NCBI GenBank assembly: GCA_965243185.1
Contig: OZ251531.1
Coordinates: forward strand, 496,001-560,000
Direction: 5' to 3'
Length of the DNA: 64,000 nucleotides
Origin: CBDBCU01 sp965243185
Lineage (GTDB): Bacteria > Chloroflexota > Dehalococcoidia > Lucifugimonadales > UBA3495
Of this stretch, positions 24,099 through 33,070 are shown one piece after another. Both the position numbers and the translations under genes were made by a program. The stretch's first letter is position 1. Each line of letters begins with the position of its first letter. Under the pieces are notes generated by a model. That model was not told the origin of the DNA, ran no database searches, and saw only the letters and a program-made list of their open reading frames with translations.

Positions 24099-24482
24099 AT
24101 GCCTTTGCTTATCCCGACCCACCGGGAACCAGTTCATTCGGGTGTGATGCTGCGGGAGGAATTCCTGGTGCCTTTGGGAATGACCCCGGAGGAACTGGCC
24201 GCGGCTATCTTTGTGCCGCCTTCGGAAATCGCTGAACTCATCGCCGGGCAGCGGGGCGTCACTACGGAGTTGGCTTTGCGGCTTGCCAAGTATTTCGTGA
24301 CCAGCGTCGGCTTTTGGTTGAACGGTCAACGGGAGTGGGAGATTTACCATACCCAGCGGTCGGCGGCGGAAGTTTTGGAACGGATTAAACCGCTGGAGCC
24401 GGGGGAAGTCGTCATTGCCCGGGAGGAGTATTACGGGAATCTGGAAACCCCACCCGAGTCGGCGGAGGCGGCGGCTGACTGA
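24099..24482 (+). CDS. higA: HigA-type antitoxin, first copy
   Basis: A 127-residue XRE-family protein that begins MPLLIPTHREPVHSGVMLREEF, the HigA signature (HPGxxLxEEFL-like), followed by a helix-turn-helix (MTPEELAAAIFVPPSEIAEL) and LALRLAKYF, VGFWLNGQREWEIYH. It should bind and neutralise HigB and repress the operon. Residues after 100 form a Glu/Pro/Ala-rich tail. AAGGAG lies about ten bases before the ATG. Confidence 0.9.
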   Translation: MPLLIPTHREPVHSGVMLREEFLVPLGMTPEELAAAIFVPPSEIAELIAGQRGVTTELALRLAKYFVTSVGFWLNGQREWEIYHTQRSAAEVLERIKPLEPGEVVIAREEYYGNLETPPESAEAAAD

Positions 24483-24501
24483 ACCCGGCAAGTCGCCGCC
24501 A

Positions 24502-24532
24502 GTTGCCCCCAACCGGCTGTTCCTGATACTAT
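24502..24532 (+). promoter_or_regulatory. Promoter of second higBA module
   Basis: TTGCCC, 18-base spacer, TACTAT, then GTG 24539. It duplicates the promoter of the first module almost base for base and again leaves no leader. Confidence 0.65.
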
Positions 24533-24538
24533 AGCCGG

Positions 24539-24835
24539 GTGATTGCGGGATTTGCCGACCAGGGGACGGAGGACATCGCCCAAGGCGTTGACAGCCGGGC
24601 GGCGCGGCGTACCTTGCCGCAAAGTTTGTGGCCGGCGGCGCGGCGCAAGTTGGATACCCTCGACAAAGCGCAGTCTCTGAATGACTTAGCCGAATATCCG
24701 GGCAATCGCCTGGAACTGTTAAGGGGCAACCGGCGCGGGCAGCACAGCATCCGCATCAACAGCCAGTATCGTATCTGCTTTGACTGGAATCAGGGCAGTC
24801 CCGTTGCCGTAGAAATCACCGATTATCACGGCTGA
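24539..24835 (+). CDS. higB: HigB-type toxin, second copy
   Basis: A 98-residue RelE-superfamily protein starting at GTG 24539 with VIAGFADQGTEDIAQG, identical to the first copy over the opening codons at DNA level. The middle differs (SLWPAARRKLDTLDKAQSL) and the end is again HSIRINSQYRICFDW and ITDYHG. Divergence in the middle with conserved ends suggests specificity changes after duplication. HigA follows 30 bases downstream. Confidence 0.9.
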   Translation: MIAGFADQGTEDIAQGVDSRAARRTLPQSLWPAARRKLDTLDKAQSLNDLAEYPGNRLELLRGNRRGQHSIRINSQYRICFDWNQGSPVAVEITDYHG

Positions 24836-24865
24836 CCTTTCTCTACCCTTTGCCGGAGGCGCGCT

Positions 24866-25258
24866 ATGCCCTTTATCCCCAAATATCGACCGCCCACCCA
24901 TCCCGGGGAGATGCTGCTGGAGGATTTTCTTAAACCCTACGGCATTACCCGCAAAGCCTTTGCCCAAGCCCTGGAACTGCCCTATGGCCGGGTCAACAAA
25001 ATCCTCAACCGGCAGGGACGGGTGACCGCCGGCATTGCCTACCGTCTATCTAAATATACCGGCATCAGCCCGGAGTTTTGGCTGGAGGGGCAAATGGCTT
25101 GGGATATGTGGCACGCCCTGCGCTCCGAGGCGGCGGCGCTGGAACGGATTCAGCCGTTGCGTTGGGAGGACTATGTTGACCCGGAGGAATTGGCGGCGGC
25201 CCGGGTGGCGGCTGATGCGGCTGCGGAGCCGGTTCTGGAGGAAGTGGCGGCGGGTTAG
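24866..25258 (+). CDS. higA: HigA-type antitoxin, second copy
   Basis: A 130-residue XRE-family antitoxin that begins MPFIPKYRPPTHPGEMLLED, with the HTH GITRKAFAQALELPYGRVNKIL and SPEFWLEGQMAWDMWHA, and ends Ala/Glu-rich. GGAGG precedes the ATG. It is clearly diverged from the first HigA (different HTH recognition helix), so the two modules may not cross-repress. Confidence 0.9.
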   Translation: MPFIPKYRPPTHPGEMLLEDFLKPYGITRKAFAQALELPYGRVNKILNRQGRVTAGIAYRLSKYTGISPEFWLEGQMAWDMWHALRSEAAALERIQPLRWEDYVDPEELAAARVAADAAAEPVLEEVAAG

Positions 25259-25295
25259 GGTTCGGCAATCGCCGTCCCCTGATCCGGTTATGGTG

Positions 25296-25301
25296 TATAA
25301 T
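25296..25301 (+). promoter_or_regulatory. -10 box upstream of LLM gene
   Basis: TATAAT in the context ATGGTGTATAAT, the same as upstream of sat. It lies 63 bases before the start at 25365. Confidence 0.5.
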
Positions 25302-25364
25302 GCCTTGCGCTTGCCATTGCCATCCCGCCATCCTTGAAACGGCCGCCAGGAGTTTTGCCCGCCG

Positions 25365-26495
25365 ATGAAAGTCTATTATTTCAGCGAGTTCCCCTACCAC
25401 GAATACCCGGACGCCGAGGGGGAGAAGTATCCTTCCCTGCGGCTGACCTTTCCCAACGCCTACTTTCACCCGCAAAAAGCCCGCGACCTGTTCCGGCGGT
25501 ACTTCGACGAGTGCGGCTATGTGGACGAAATGGGCTTCGACGGCATTATGGTCAACGAACACCATAACACCCCGTCCTGTATGAACGCCTCCTGCAACCT
25601 TTCCGCCGCCGTCCTGGCCCGCACTACTCGGCAGGCCAAAATCCTGCTCTTGGGCAACATCCTGCCCATCCACGACAACCCGGTGCGCCTGGCCGAGGAA
25701 ATCGCGATGATTGATGTCATCTCCGGCGGGCGGGTCATCTCCGGGATGGTGCGCGGCACCGGCGTGGAAACTTTGGCGACCAACGGCAATCCCCTGCATA
25801 ACCGGGAGCGGTTCGAGGAATGCCACGACTTGGTCATCAAAACCTGGACTACGCCCGGCCCCTTTCGCTGGGAGGGCAAGCATTACAACTTTCGGGTGGT
25901 CAACCCCTGGATGACGCCGGTGCAGCAGCCGCATCCGCCCATTTGGGTGCCCGGCACCGCCAGCCCGGAAACGGCCCAATGGGCTGCCGAACACGGCTAT
26001 ACCTATGTCGCTTTTCTGACGCCGCTGGATGTTACCGAGGACTTGTTCCAAATCTATCGGGATACGGCGGCTGAAACCGGCTATACTCCGACCGCCGACA
26101 ACTTCGGCTACCTGCTCTGCTGCTATGTGGCGGAAACCCAGGAAAAGGCCGACGAACAAGCCCGGCATTTCATCTGGCGGATGGGGACTACTACCCGCGG
26201 CCCCCGGGAGTATATGAACCCGGTAGGCTACCGCACCCAGCAGGGGGAGCAGGTGGCGGCCCGCCGGGCCATCCGCCCGCTGATTAAGCAGACCTATGAG
26301 GAACTGAACGAAAACTACCATATCGTAGCCGGCACTCCGGATACGGTACTGGAAAAAATCAAGTATCTCCACGACCGCTTGGGGATGGAGCATCTGATTT
26401 TCTACGGGCAGGAATCCCGAATGTCCCACCAGGCGACAATGGACAACATCGGCTTGTTCGGTCGGGAAGTGCTGCCGGTGATTCAGCAGTGGTAG
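25365..26495 (+). CDS. LLM class flavin-dependent oxidoreductase
   Basis: A 376-residue bacterial-luciferase-like protein. N-terminal MKVYYFSEFPYHEYP, then VNEHHNTPSCMNASCNL (luciferase alpha-like EHH motif), AKILLLGNILPIHDNPVRLAEE and GGRVISGMVRGTGVE are family features. The EHH form is typical of FMN-dependent alkanal- or nitrilotriacetate-type monooxygenase relatives and of many SAR202 paralogues. It sits between the second higBA module and an orphan higA. Substrate unknown. Confidence 0.92.
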   Translation: MKVYYFSEFPYHEYPDAEGEKYPSLRLTFPNAYFHPQKARDLFRRYFDECGYVDEMGFDGIMVNEHHNTPSCMNASCNLSAAVLARTTRQAKILLLGNILPIHDNPVRLAEEIAMIDVISGGRVISGMVRGTGVETLATNGNPLHNRERFEECHDLVIKTWTTPGPFRWEGKHYNFRVVNPWMTPVQQPHPPIWVPGTASPETAQWAAEHGYTYVAFLTPLDVTEDLFQIYRDTAAETGYTPTADNFGYLLCCYVAETQEKADEQARHFIWRMGTTTRGPREYMNPVGYRTQQGEQVAARRAIRPLIKQTYEELNENYHIVAGTPDTVLEKIKYLHDRLGMEHLIFYGQESRMSHQATMDNIGLFGREVLPVIQQW

Positions 26496-26520
26496 GGGAG
26501 TAGCCGGTAGCGGCGCGGTT

Positions 26521-26886
26521 ATGGTCCGAATACCGACCCACCGGGAACCGACTCATCCGGGCGTGCTGCTGCAAAATCAGTTCTTGGCAGAACTGGGAGT
26601 GACGCCGCCGGAACTGGCCGACGCCATCTTTGTTCCGCGCCAGGAAATCGACGAACTGGTCAACCAGCGCGGGCGGATTACCGCGCCGCTGGCGTTGCGG
26701 CTGTCCAAGTATATCGGCAGCAGCGCGCAGTTCTGGCTGAACCTGCAACGGTCGTGGGATCTTTACCACGCCCAACGGACGGAGGCGGCGGCACTGGAAC
26801 GGATTCAGCCGCTGGAGCGGGACGATTTTCTTGATGCTGAGGAACTGGCTGATGCCCCGGTGGAAACGGAGGTTGCCGCCGGTTAA
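26521..26886 (+). CDS. higA: Orphan HigA-type antitoxin
   Basis: A 121-residue XRE-family protein with IPTHREPTHPGVLLQNQFL, an HTH (VTPPELADAIFVPRQEIDEL) and AQFWLNLQRSWDLYHAQR. It is closely similar to the HigA at 24099 and shares the opening PTHREP. No higB precedes it; the upstream gene is an LLM oxidoreductase ending 25 bases away. It may be an anti-addiction antitoxin left after loss of its toxin, or may regulate the two intact modules. Confidence 0.85.
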   Translation: MVRIPTHREPTHPGVLLQNQFLAELGVTPPELADAIFVPRQEIDELVNQRGRITAPLALRLSKYIGSSAQFWLNLQRSWDLYHAQRTEAAALERIQPLERDDFLDAEELADAPVETEVAAG

Positions 26887-26914
26887 GCGCAACACCCCCC
26901 TTCCCCCGGAAAGC

Positions 26915-28411
26915 CTAAATAAACCGCGCCCGCTCCCCAGCCGTGTCCCCGTAGTCAATATAAACCGTAATTACCTCGCTGAAAAAGTCCACCGCCTCGA
27001 CCCCCTGCTCCCGCTGCCCCACGCCCGACGCCTTCAACCCGCCGAAAGGCAGATGCACCTCGCCGCCCAAAGTCGGCGCATTCACATGAACCATCCCCGC
27101 CTCCACCGTGTTGATGTAGCGATACGCCCGCGGCAAATCCCGGGTATAAACCGACGACGACAAGCCGAACTTGACACTGTTGGCAATCCGCACCGCATCC
27201 TCCAAATCCCGCGCCTTGAACACCGTCAGCACCGGGCCGAAAATTTCCTCCTGGGCAATCCGCATCTCCGGCGCAACTTCGGTAAAAATCGTCGGCTCCA
27301 CATAATAGCCCTGGTCGAAATCGCCGCCGGTCGGCTGGCGGCCGCCATAAGCCAAACACGCCCCCTCCTCCGTCCCCAAGCCGATGTAATGCAGCACCGT
27401 ATCCAACTGGGACTGGCTGGACAGCGGGCTGATGTCCGTATCCGCCGCCAACCCGTCGCCGATCTTCAGGCTGCTGGCGCGGTCCAGCAACTGCTCCATA
27501 AAAGCGTCATAAATCCCTTCCTCGACGATAACCCGGCTGGTGGCGGTGCAGCGTTGCCCGGTCGAGCCGAAAGCCCCCGAAACAATGCCGCCCAACGCCT
27601 TGTCCAGGTCGGCGTCCGCCAGCAGGATGACCGCGTTCTTGCCGCCCATCTCGCACTGAACTTTTTTCAAGCGTTGCGCCGCGGCGGCGTAAATCCCCGT
27701 CCCGATTTCCGTCGAACCGGTAAAGGATATGCCGTTGACCGCATCGCTTTCCACCAAGGCATTGCCCACGGAGCCGCCCGGCCCGGTAATCAGGTTCAGC
27801 ACACCCGGCGGCAAACCGGCTTCCTCGAAAACCTCGGTCAACTTAACCGCGCTCAGCGGCGTTATTGACGCCGGCTTGAACACGACGGTATTGCCGCAAA
27901 TCAACGCCGGCGCCATTTTCCAGGCAGGAATAGCAATGGGAAAGTTCCAGGGAGTGATGAGAGCCACCACGCCCAGGGGACGGCGGACGGTGTAGGCCAC
28001 TGTGTCCGGCAGCTCCGAGGGCGTGGTGTAGCCGAACATCCGGCGGCCCTCCCCGGCGGCGTACTCAATAATGTTCATCGCCCGCCGCACTTCGCCCCGG
28101 GCGTCGGCCAAGGGCTTGCCTTCCTCCTCGGTAATGGTACGGGCCAGTTCCTCACTGCGCCGGCCCATCACTTCCAACGCCTTGTAAAGTACCTGCGCCC
28201 GGGCCGGGGCCGGCGTATTCGCCCAACCGTCAAGGGCGGCTTGGGCGGCCGTCGCCGCAGCCCGGGCATCCTCCGGGGTTGAAGTCTGAAACTCCCCCAA
28301 GACGACATCCTTATGGGCCGGGCTGGTAATGGGGTAAGTGCGGCCTGCCGCCGACTCCACCCACTGGCCGCCGATATAGTTGCGATGAACCGCCGGCGCG
28401 GTAGTAGCCAT
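26915..28411 (-). CDS. Aldehyde dehydrogenase family protein
   Basis: A 498-residue NAD(P)-dependent dehydrogenase that oxidises an aldehyde to its acid. Motifs: VALITPWNFPIAIPAWKMAPAL in two parts (NAD site), ISFTGSTEIG, catalytic Glu in CEMGGKNAV, catalytic Cys in FGSTGQRCTATSRV, and EEIFGPVLTVF near the end. Overall it is like vanillin/benzaldehyde or succinate-semialdehyde dehydrogenases. Full length. It is convergent with the orphan higA and stands 90 bases from tRNA-Ser. Confidence 0.93.
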   Translation of the reverse strand: MATTAPAVHRNYIGGQWVESAAGRTYPITSPAHKDVVLGEFQTSTPEDARAAATAAQAALDGWANTPAPARAQVLYKALEVMGRRSEELARTITEEEGKPLADARGEVRRAMNIIEYAAGEGRRMFGYTTPSELPDTVAYTVRRPLGVVALITPWNFPIAIPAWKMAPALICGNTVVFKPASITPLSAVKLTEVFEEAGLPPGVLNLITGPGGSVGNALVESDAVNGISFTGSTEIGTGIYAAAAQRLKKVQCEMGGKNAVILLADADLDKALGGIVSGAFGSTGQRCTATSRVIVEEGIYDAFMEQLLDRASSLKIGDGLAADTDISPLSSQSQLDTVLHYIGLGTEEGACLAYGGRQPTGGDFDQGYYVEPTIFTEVAPEMRIAQEEIFGPVLTVFKARDLEDAVRIANSVKFGLSSSVYTRDLPRAYRYINTVEAGMVHVNAPTLGGEVHLPFGGLKASGVGQREQGVEAVDFFSEVITVYIDYGDTAGERARFI

Positions 28412-28500
28412 AAAACATCATCCCCCGTTCAATACTTATGCCCCCGGCAAACCCCGATTCCACTGCCGGCAAAGATAGCAACGGTAACGCTATACCCTGG

Positions 28501-28585
28501 CGGAGGGAGTGGGATTCGAACCCACGATACCCGGGGGTATAGCGGTTTTCAAGACCGCCGCAATCGTCCGCTCTGCCATCCCTCC
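28501..28585 (-). tRNA. tRNA-Ser (anticodon TGA)
   Basis: The minus strand folds as a class II tRNA: acceptor GGAGGGA pairs with TCCCTCC (discriminator G). The anticodon loop CTTGAAA carries TGA, a long variable arm (TATACCCCCGGGTATC) is present, and the T loop is GGTTCGAATCC. The length is 85 bases; CCA is not encoded. Confidence 0.95.
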
Positions 28586-28648
28586 GCTTCCTATTCTATG
28601 CCAACCCCGCCTTCGATGCCAACCCCAACCGCCCGTCCCGAGTCCCGG

Positions 28649-29575
28649 TTAGCGGTGAAACCGCGGCAAAACTTCCGCCCCCATTAGGCTCAACTGCTCC
28701 ACCGCCTCCGCCCCGGCGCACAGCGGCCGCACCACAAACTTTGACGCCCCGGCGTCAATATAGCCCTGTATCACCTCGCAAACCGTATCTACATCCCCCA
28801 AGGCGCTGTATTCGGTAAAATCGGCGTCCGGCCGATGCCGGGTCACATACTGCCGGCTTTGCGCCACCGCCCGCTCCGCATCCGGGCAAAGGTAGTAGCC
28901 CAGCAGCATCCCGATATGGTCATCCTCAATTTCCCGTTCGTACTTTTCCGCCGTGCTAAAGACAATTTCCCGTCCCGCCCGAATTTCTTGCGGCGTGGCC
29001 CCGGACACCAGCCAGCCATCGCCGACCCGGCCCACCCGCCGGGCCGCCGCCGGACTCCGCCCGCCAATCCACACCGGCGGCGCCGGCTGCAAACAAGGCT
29101 TGGGCGTAATGCTGACCTCGTGGCAAGTGAAATAGCGTCCCTCGTGGGTAACGCTATCCTCCGTCCACAGCCGCCGCATCAGGGCAATGGCCTCATCCGT
29201 GCGGCCGCTGCGGTCCGTCTTGGGAACGCCGCAGGCTTCATATTCCTCCGGCTCCTCCTGCCCCAATCCCACCGCTGGAAAGCAGCGGCCTTTGGACAGA
29301 AAATCCAGGGTGGCAATCTGCTTCGCCAGCACCACCGGATTGCGCAGCGGCAAGGCCAGCACGCTGGTGCCGAACTTCAGCCGTTCCGACCAGGCTGCCA
29401 CCATCGCCAACGCCACCATCGGCTCCAGACTGAACCGGTCGCTCACAATGCGGTCGCTGAGCCAGATGGAATCGTACCCGTAGCGGTCGCCCAGTTCCAC
29501 CAGACGGCGCAGATAATCCGGGTCCTCGCCGCCCTCGCCATAAGCTCCCGGCATATATCCGATAGCTACGCTCAT
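28649..29575 (-). CDS. LLM class F420-type oxidoreductase
   Basis: A 308-residue luciferase-like TIM barrel: MSVAIGYMPGAYGEGG, YDSIWLSDRIVSDRFSLEP, LKFGTSVLALPLRNPVVLAKQ, VGLGQEEPEEYEACGV and PPVWIGGRSPAAARRVGRVGDGW (positions about 165-190) are typical of F420-dependent members such as methylenetetrahydromethanopterin reductase-like and glucose-6-phosphate dehydrogenase-like proteins. F420 or FMN use cannot be told apart with certainty. It runs divergently from the GT-C gene at 29836. Confidence 0.92.
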   Translation of the reverse strand: MSVAIGYMPGAYGEGGEDPDYLRRLVELGDRYGYDSIWLSDRIVSDRFSLEPMVALAMVAAWSERLKFGTSVLALPLRNPVVLAKQIATLDFLSKGRCFPAVGLGQEEPEEYEACGVPKTDRSGRTDEAIALMRRLWTEDSVTHEGRYFTCHEVSITPKPCLQPAPPVWIGGRSPAAARRVGRVGDGWLVSGATPQEIRAGREIVFSTAEKYEREIEDDHIGMLLGYYLCPDAERAVAQSRQYVTRHRPDADFTEYSALGDVDTVCEVIQGYIDAGASKFVVRPLCAGAEAVEQLSLMGAEVLPRFHR

Positions 29576-29819
29576 CCTTAACCTCCCGGCCGGCTGCCGG
29601 CTGAGAATTTGGCATTAGTCTGCCCTGCTATTGCATATTATTACCAGGGTTTTCGGGAATGGCAAGATATTGGCGGGTAGGTTAGCGTTGCGGCTATTTC
29701 CGGGCCAGGGAAAAGGCGTACGGCGAATAGAGCGGCGCGGCCCCGGCTTTCGGGATGAACGAAAAGTCCGGCAAGCAAAAAACTTTGCTGCCAAGGACGC
29801 TTGCCAAGGTAAAAAGTAT

Positions 29820-29825
29820 TATAAT
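29820..29825 (+). promoter_or_regulatory. -10 box of the second GT-C gene
   Basis: TATAAT in TATTATAATG ends ten bases before the ATG-ATG pair at 29836/29839. This points to a leaderless start upstream of the C10 tract, which supports the tract lying inside the coding region. Confidence 0.6.
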
Positions 29826-29835
29826 GCCCTTTGCA

Positions 29836-32800
29836 ATGATGAAACTGCGGCAGTTTATTTTTACCCCCCCCCCGGACAAAACTCACCCTTGGGCGAAGGG
29901 CGGTCGGCAGCGGACGAAATATCCGCTGGTACTATGCGGCGGCCCTAGCGCTGCTGATTGTTGCGGCTTTCCTGCGTTTTTACCAACTGCCGGAGGCCAA
30001 CTTAAGTCACGACGAAGCGGTGGCGTCGCTCAATTCCACCGGCTCTCTTTACGAAACCTTGCACGCGACGCGCTGCTGCAACACTTCCCCCATCTTGTAC
30101 CCCTTGGCGCTGTACGGCATCCAGAGAATAGAACGGTCGGAGCTGACCATCCGATTGATTCCGGCAGCGGCCAGCGTTCTTACTGTCGCCGCTCTCCTGT
30201 TTCTGCTGCCGTGGGCCGGCATCTCCCGAAAGGCGGCCTTTGTCGCCGCCCTGCTGGCGGCCGTTTCCGCCGAAGCTATTTTCCACGCTCGAGACGCCCG
30301 GGAATACTCGATTGATGCGCTGCTGGCCGTATTGCTGATTGCCGGGCTACTGTTGTATCTGCGGGACCAGCGGAAAGTTCTGCTGAGCGCGGCGTTGCTT
30401 CTGTCCCCATTGGTTCAGTACGGATTAGTGATTTTAGGGATAGCGGCACTGGCGACGGCGGTCCTTGCGCCGCGGGACGGAGCAAGAGTCCCACCCGTCC
30501 CTGATTTGGGGAAGCCGGGTTCATACCAAAGCCGGTTTTGGGCTTGGCTGAGGGCGCGGCTCGACCTGACTGTTCCCGGGATATCCTTTCTGGCCGGCTG
30601 CGCCGCTACCTGGCAGGCTACGCTGCGCCACCACTATGACGCTCAAGGCTGGGGCAGCAACGATTACTTGGCTGAACACTATTTTGACCGCGACGGTTCG
30701 TTGGTGGAGGCGGCGACTTTTGCCGTTTTCCGGATTTGGGATACCCTGGCTTGGCACTTGCCGGTTGTTGTCGCCGCTTTGTCGATAGCGGCTTTCGGGG
30801 CCCTGCTGCTACGGTCGGCAGCCCGGCGGCGGGTTCACCCCATCCTGATAGTAACTTTGTTGACCTTGGGGATTGCCGCCGTCCTTGCGGTGGTGGTCAT
30901 CTACCCGCTGGGCGGCACCCGGCAGACTATTTATTTAAGCCCGCTGCTTTTTCTAGCGGCCGGGCTGGCTTTTGCGGCGACAGCGGGACAACTGGCGGCT
31001 TATGCCCGCCAGGAATGGCTGGGGCCGGTTACGCTGGCCGCCGTGGGTCTGCTGATTGCCCTGGCCGGGATTGTCACAATTCGGGAGTCGGGTGTCTATA
31101 CTCGAAAAGGTTACGAATATGCGGATTTTTATGCCGGACTGAAAGAGCAGTTTCGACCGGATGACGCCGTTTATGCCGCCGCCGGCATCCTGTATCCAAG
31201 AACTGCTTTTTACTGGCGGGACAATCCGGCTTGGCCGCGGCGCTGGCGCTGCGCTAATGATTTTGGGGGCGACTGCGCCAGAGAAACGGTCAACCTGCTC
31301 CTGAGGGAACTGCCAACAGCGCAACGCATCTGGCTCCTCCATAGTGGACGCCGCGATGCGTTATCGGGCGTCTTGGAACATCAGACCTTGCAAGCGTGGG
31401 AAGCCCGGAGAGTAATCAAACCGGTTGCGGTTGGCGGCGGCAGCACGGCTTACCTGATGGGCGATACCGGCTTTCTGGATAAGGAATATCAGGCGATGCA
31501 GGCAAAGTACCGGGCCATCGCCGCCGGGCAACCGCGGCGGCGCGCGGACTTTGACCTGTATGTGGCGGACAATAGGCTGTATCTGCTTAAAGAACCCTGC
31601 ACGGCGGCGGATGTAACCGGCGCGTTCACGGTGGATATAATTCCGATCAGGGAGGAGGACTTGTCGGTAGAGAGACGGCGATTTGGCTCTGAACGCCGGC
31701 ATTTTCTTTTCCAGGAGCGCGGGAGTTTATTTGACGGAAAATGCCTGGCCACGGAGCGGCTGCCCAATTATTCCATAGCCGAGCTTAAACTGCATCGCTT
31801 TCTAGCGCCGGCCGGAGTTATCTGGAAAACCGACCTTGACTTGAAGCCGGATTATTACCGGCCGATTCAAGCGGCGGCAATTGCCGGGGAGCCGACGGCG
31901 CGCGGTTATTTTGACCTGTATCTGCGGGAGGATGCGCTGTATTACCACAAGAAATCCTGCACGGCGGCGGAAATTGACGGGCACTTTTTCCTGAACCTGG
32001 TTCCGGTCAAGGTAGTGGATTTGCCGGAAGTTGACCGAGAGCGAGGTTATCAGAAGTTGAACTTTGCTTTTGCCCAGCAGGGAGCAGTGTTTGACGGGGG
32101 TTGCTTTGGAGTAATGACGCTGCCGGACTACGATTACCCCTTATCGGAAATCCAGACCGGGCAGTTTGTAGGGGATGGCGGGCCGGTGTGGGAAGGCAGC
32201 ATTGACTTGAAAGCGGATTATTACAGTTCGGCTTACCGGGAAATTGTGGCTGGCGAACCGGCAGCCCGGGGCGTGTTTGATTTGTACCGGAAGGATGACA
32301 CGCTGTATTACTATAAAGAGGTGTGCGCGGCGGCCGACCGGGCCGGCCGGTTCTTTCTGCATTTCGTCCCGGTAGTAGCGTCAGACCTGCCGTTGGAACG
32401 GCGGGCTTATGGGGTAGGCAACGGAGATTTTGACTTTGCGGAATATGGGACGGTGTTTGACGGGAAGTGTCTTGCGGCGGCATCCTTGCCGGATTACCCG
32501 GTGGCGGCCATCCGCAGCGGGCAATTCATCTTGGGGGCGGAACGGCTTTGGGAAACCGAGTTTTACCTGGACTTGGCGGAGCATTACCGGGCGGCTTATC
32601 CAGCAGTTATCGCAAATCCGCCGGCGACGCGGGAAGGGTTTGACCTGTATCTGGAGGGCGACCGGCTGCATTATGTTAAGAAAGATTGCAGCGCGGCGGA
32701 TACGGCAGCCCGGTTCCTGCTGCACTTCATACCGGTAGAAGTAGGGGATTTGCCGGCGGAGCGGCAGGAGTATGGGTCGGAGAACCGGGACTTTGACTTT

Positions 32801-32959
32801 GCGGAACGGGGCGCAGTGTTTGACGGGAAGTGTATGGCGACGGTGGGGCTGCCGGATTACCCGGTGGCCGCCATCCGGACGGGGCAGTTTGTGATGGGGG
32901 AGCCGCCGCTTTGGACGGTGGAGTTGGCGGTGGGTGAGTCGACGGTCGACTCCAGATAA
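29836..32959 (+). CDS. GT-C/PMT-like glycosyltransferase with four tail repeats; phase-off by C10 tract
   Basis: The continuous downstream frame contains the expected N-terminal membrane helix and catalytic loop (RNIRWYYAAALALLIVAAF, then LSHDEAVASLNSTG) but no start codon upstream within the frame. ATG 29836, ten bases after TATAAT, opens MMKLRQFIFTPP, passes into C10 (29864-29873) and goes out of frame. With C9 it joins exactly, giving about 1040 residues. Frame-internal GTG 30020 would lose the first helix and the DE motif. Membrane segments continue to about residue 440. From about residue 565 four repeats of about 120 residues follow (FDLY, LYYxKxxC, FFLHFVPV, FDGKCLA, LPDYPVAAIRxGQF). 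Role: probably transfer of lipid-linked sugar at the outer face; repeat function unknown. Confidence 0.72.
29864..29873. repeat. Homopolymer C10 tract at the 5' end of the GT-C gene
   Basis: Ten C follow TTTTTA, 28 bases after ATG 29836. With 10 the start frame leaves the GT-C frame; with 9 or 12 they join. Candidate slipped-strand phase switch, OFF in this assembly. Confidence 0.8.
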
Positions 32960-33070
32960 GCGTAGTGTATTGCCCTATTCCGGCTGTCTTGGTAATGGCG
33001 GCTGCTTTATATGCTACGGGACGGGTTTTACGTCCGCCCCGGATTGTTGGACTGGCGGCAATGGCGGCCG

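Noticed and set aside
30020..30022. GTG 30020 as true start of the second GT-C protein
   Set aside because: It would remove the first membrane helix and the acidic loop encoded just upstream in the same frame; no ribosome site precedes it.
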